A DNA stretch of 6,724 bases from Ruminiclostridium sp. Lineage in GTDB: Bacteria; Bacillota; Clostridia; DSM-8532. The notes beneath the pieces are model-generated. The model made no database searches. It worked only from the letters and a program-made list of their open reading frames with translations, and was not told where the DNA came from. The position numbers and the translations under genes are program-made. How positions within the stretch are numbered: the first letter of the stretch is position 1; the number at the start of each line of letters is the position of its first letter. The stretch spans positions 1-6,724 of the forward strand of contig DOHN01000116.1 in assembly GCA_003535195.1 (NCBI GenBank), in the 5' to 3' direction. This document shows, in pieces, positions 4,597 through 6,724 of this stretch.

Positions 4597-5133
4597 ATGA
4601 AAATCGGGGTTAGAAAAATCTGTTCCTTAGGTATTCTGGCCGCATTGTCACTGGTTCTTTTATTGGTTATCCACTTTCCTATCATTCCTGCCGCACCATG
4701 GCTGGAATATGATCCGGCTGATATTCCCATACTCATTGGCGGTTTTGTTTACGGTCCGGCCGCAGGTATTATAATCACAGTCATTGCCTCTTTAATTCAG
4801 GCTTTGACAGTAAGCGCCTCATCCGGGTGGGTCGGGTTTGTCATGCACATTATCGCCACAGGTACTCTGGTAACGGTTTCTGCGACCTATTATAAGCTGC
4901 ACAAGACTCACAGGGGAGCTGTTATTTCCTTGATTCTAGGCTGCCTTGCAATGACGGCTATCATGATCCCCACCAATCTCATCATATCGGTTAAATTCTG
5001 GGGTCTGACTGCCGAAGCGGTAAAAGCAATGATTATACCTGTGCTGGTCCCCTTCAACCTCATAAAGTCGGGAGCCAATTCAGTCATTGTGCTTTTGATC
5101 TACAAATCGCTTCGTAAGATTATCAGGGAATAG
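4597..5133 (+). CDS. ribU: Riboflavin transporter RibU, ECF S component
   Basis: A 178-residue integral membrane protein, the substrate-binding S component of an energy-coupling factor importer for riboflavin. It works with the shared EcfA, EcfA' and EcfT module, which is not in this window. About six hydrophobic helices are visible, roughly at residues 8-27, 43-58, 59-76, 82-100, 108-133 and 145-169. Family marks include EYDPADIPILIGGFVYGP (37-54) and PFNLIK (152-157). ATG 4597 is chosen because AAAGGAGTG lies about ten bases upstream; an in-frame TTG at 4558 has no ribosome binding site and would add an atypical tail. Expression should be controlled by the FMN riboswitch, which independently supports riboflavin as the substrate. 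The gene is monocistronic and ends at a strong terminator. Length is near the lower end of the usual 180-200 residues. Confidence 0.95.
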   Translation: MKIGVRKICSLGILAALSLVLLLVIHFPIIPAAPWLEYDPADIPILIGGFVYGPAAGIIITVIASLIQALTVSASSGWVGFVMHIIATGTLVTVSATYYKLHKTHRGAVISLILGCLAMTAIMIPTNLIISVKFWGLTAEAVKAMIIPVLVPFNLIKSGANSVIVLLIYKSLRKIIRE

Positions 5134-5157
5134 CAAAAAAAGACAAAGATTTTTTGC
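5133..5157 (+). other. A/T stem-loop at the ribU stop codon
   Basis: GCAAAAAA (5133-5140) and TTTTTTGC (5150-5157) form an 8-bp stem around a 9-base loop, beginning at the last base of the ribU stop codon. It is AT-rich and probably weak. It precedes the true terminator and may protect the mRNA 3' end or be a minor pause site. Confidence 0.4.
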
Positions 5158-5163
5158 AGCTTC

Positions 5164-5203
5164 AAGATCTCTATTGCTTTGTGAAGTATAGAGATCTTTT
5201 TTT
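5164..5203 (+). terminator. Intrinsic terminator after ribU
   Basis: AAGATCTCTAT (5164-5174) and ATAGAGATCTT (5188-5198) form a perfect 11-bp stem, with a possible CTT/AAG inner stem in the 13-base loop. It runs into seven consecutive T residues (5197-5203). It should separate ribU from eno. Confidence 0.9.
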
Positions 5204-5274
5204 ATGTGAAGAATACTTTGAGACCAAGCAATAGCAGGTGATTTATCATTTACTCTCTTTACAACTAAGGGTTC

Positions 5275-6651
<1,377 letters not shown>

Positions 6652-6673
6652 TTAATAAGTATCATTTCAAGAA

Positions 6674-6705
6674 CCTTGGAGGGCCACAGCCTTCCAAGGC
6701 TTTTT
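6674..6705 (+). terminator. Intrinsic terminator after eno
   Basis: CCTTGGAGGGC (6674-6684) pairs with GCCTTCCAAGG (6689-6699), with one G-U pair, forming an 11-bp stem capped by a CACA loop. CTTTTT follows (6700-6705). It lies 22 bases after the eno stop codon. Confidence 0.92.
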
Positions 6706-6724
6706 GTGCGCCCTCAAGAAAATC

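Overview
The window looks like ordinary chromosome from a low-to-mid GC Gram-positive anaerobe, most likely a member of the Clostridia (Bacillota). The evidence is: strong AGGAG-type ribosome binding sites, TTGACN/TATAAT promoters, U-tract terminators, an FMN riboswitch ahead of an ECF-type riboflavin transporter gene, an IreB-family protein, an HPr-like small protein, a ferredoxin-fused aldo/keto reductase and a Firmicutes-type enolase. The genus cannot be fixed from the sequence alone.

Layout from left to right. A promoter at 19-47 leads into a metallo-beta-lactamase-fold hydrolase gene (63-899). A roughly 250-base gap (900-1150) follows. It holds an AT-rich palindrome, a 10-bp inverted repeat, and a short hydrophobic reading frame that has a Shine-Dalgarno sequence but no standard start. 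Next is a minus-strand gene for an HPr-like protein that lacks the phosphorylatable histidine (1151-1381). It is divergent from mtaB (1513-2820), the tRNA ms2t6A methylthiotransferase, across a short shared promoter region with small palindromes. ireB (2926-3171) has its own promoter, an mRNA that should begin with a GC-rich hairpin, and a probable terminator. An aldo/keto reductase with two C-terminal [4Fe-4S] motifs follows (3282-4232).

The best-resolved regulatory unit is 4246-5203. It contains a TTGACT-17-TATAAT promoter, a full FMN aptamer (4297-4424), a readable antiterminator/terminator pair, the ribU CDS (4597-5133) and a strong terminator. Scarce FMN should allow read-through into ribU; abundant FMN should terminate transcription. 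The window ends with eno (5332-6651), which has its own promoter and terminator and all enolase active-site residues.

These are mostly independent one-gene units: tRNA modification, cell-envelope or stress signalling (IreB), redox metabolism, flavin uptake and glycolysis. I found no mobile element, CRISPR array, rRNA or tRNA gene, and no convincing novel multi-gene system. The observations most worth a second look are the His-less HPr-like gene with its palindromic divergent promoter, the unexplained 960-1140 segment, the 5' hairpin of ireB, and extra leader structure downstream of the FMN terminator.
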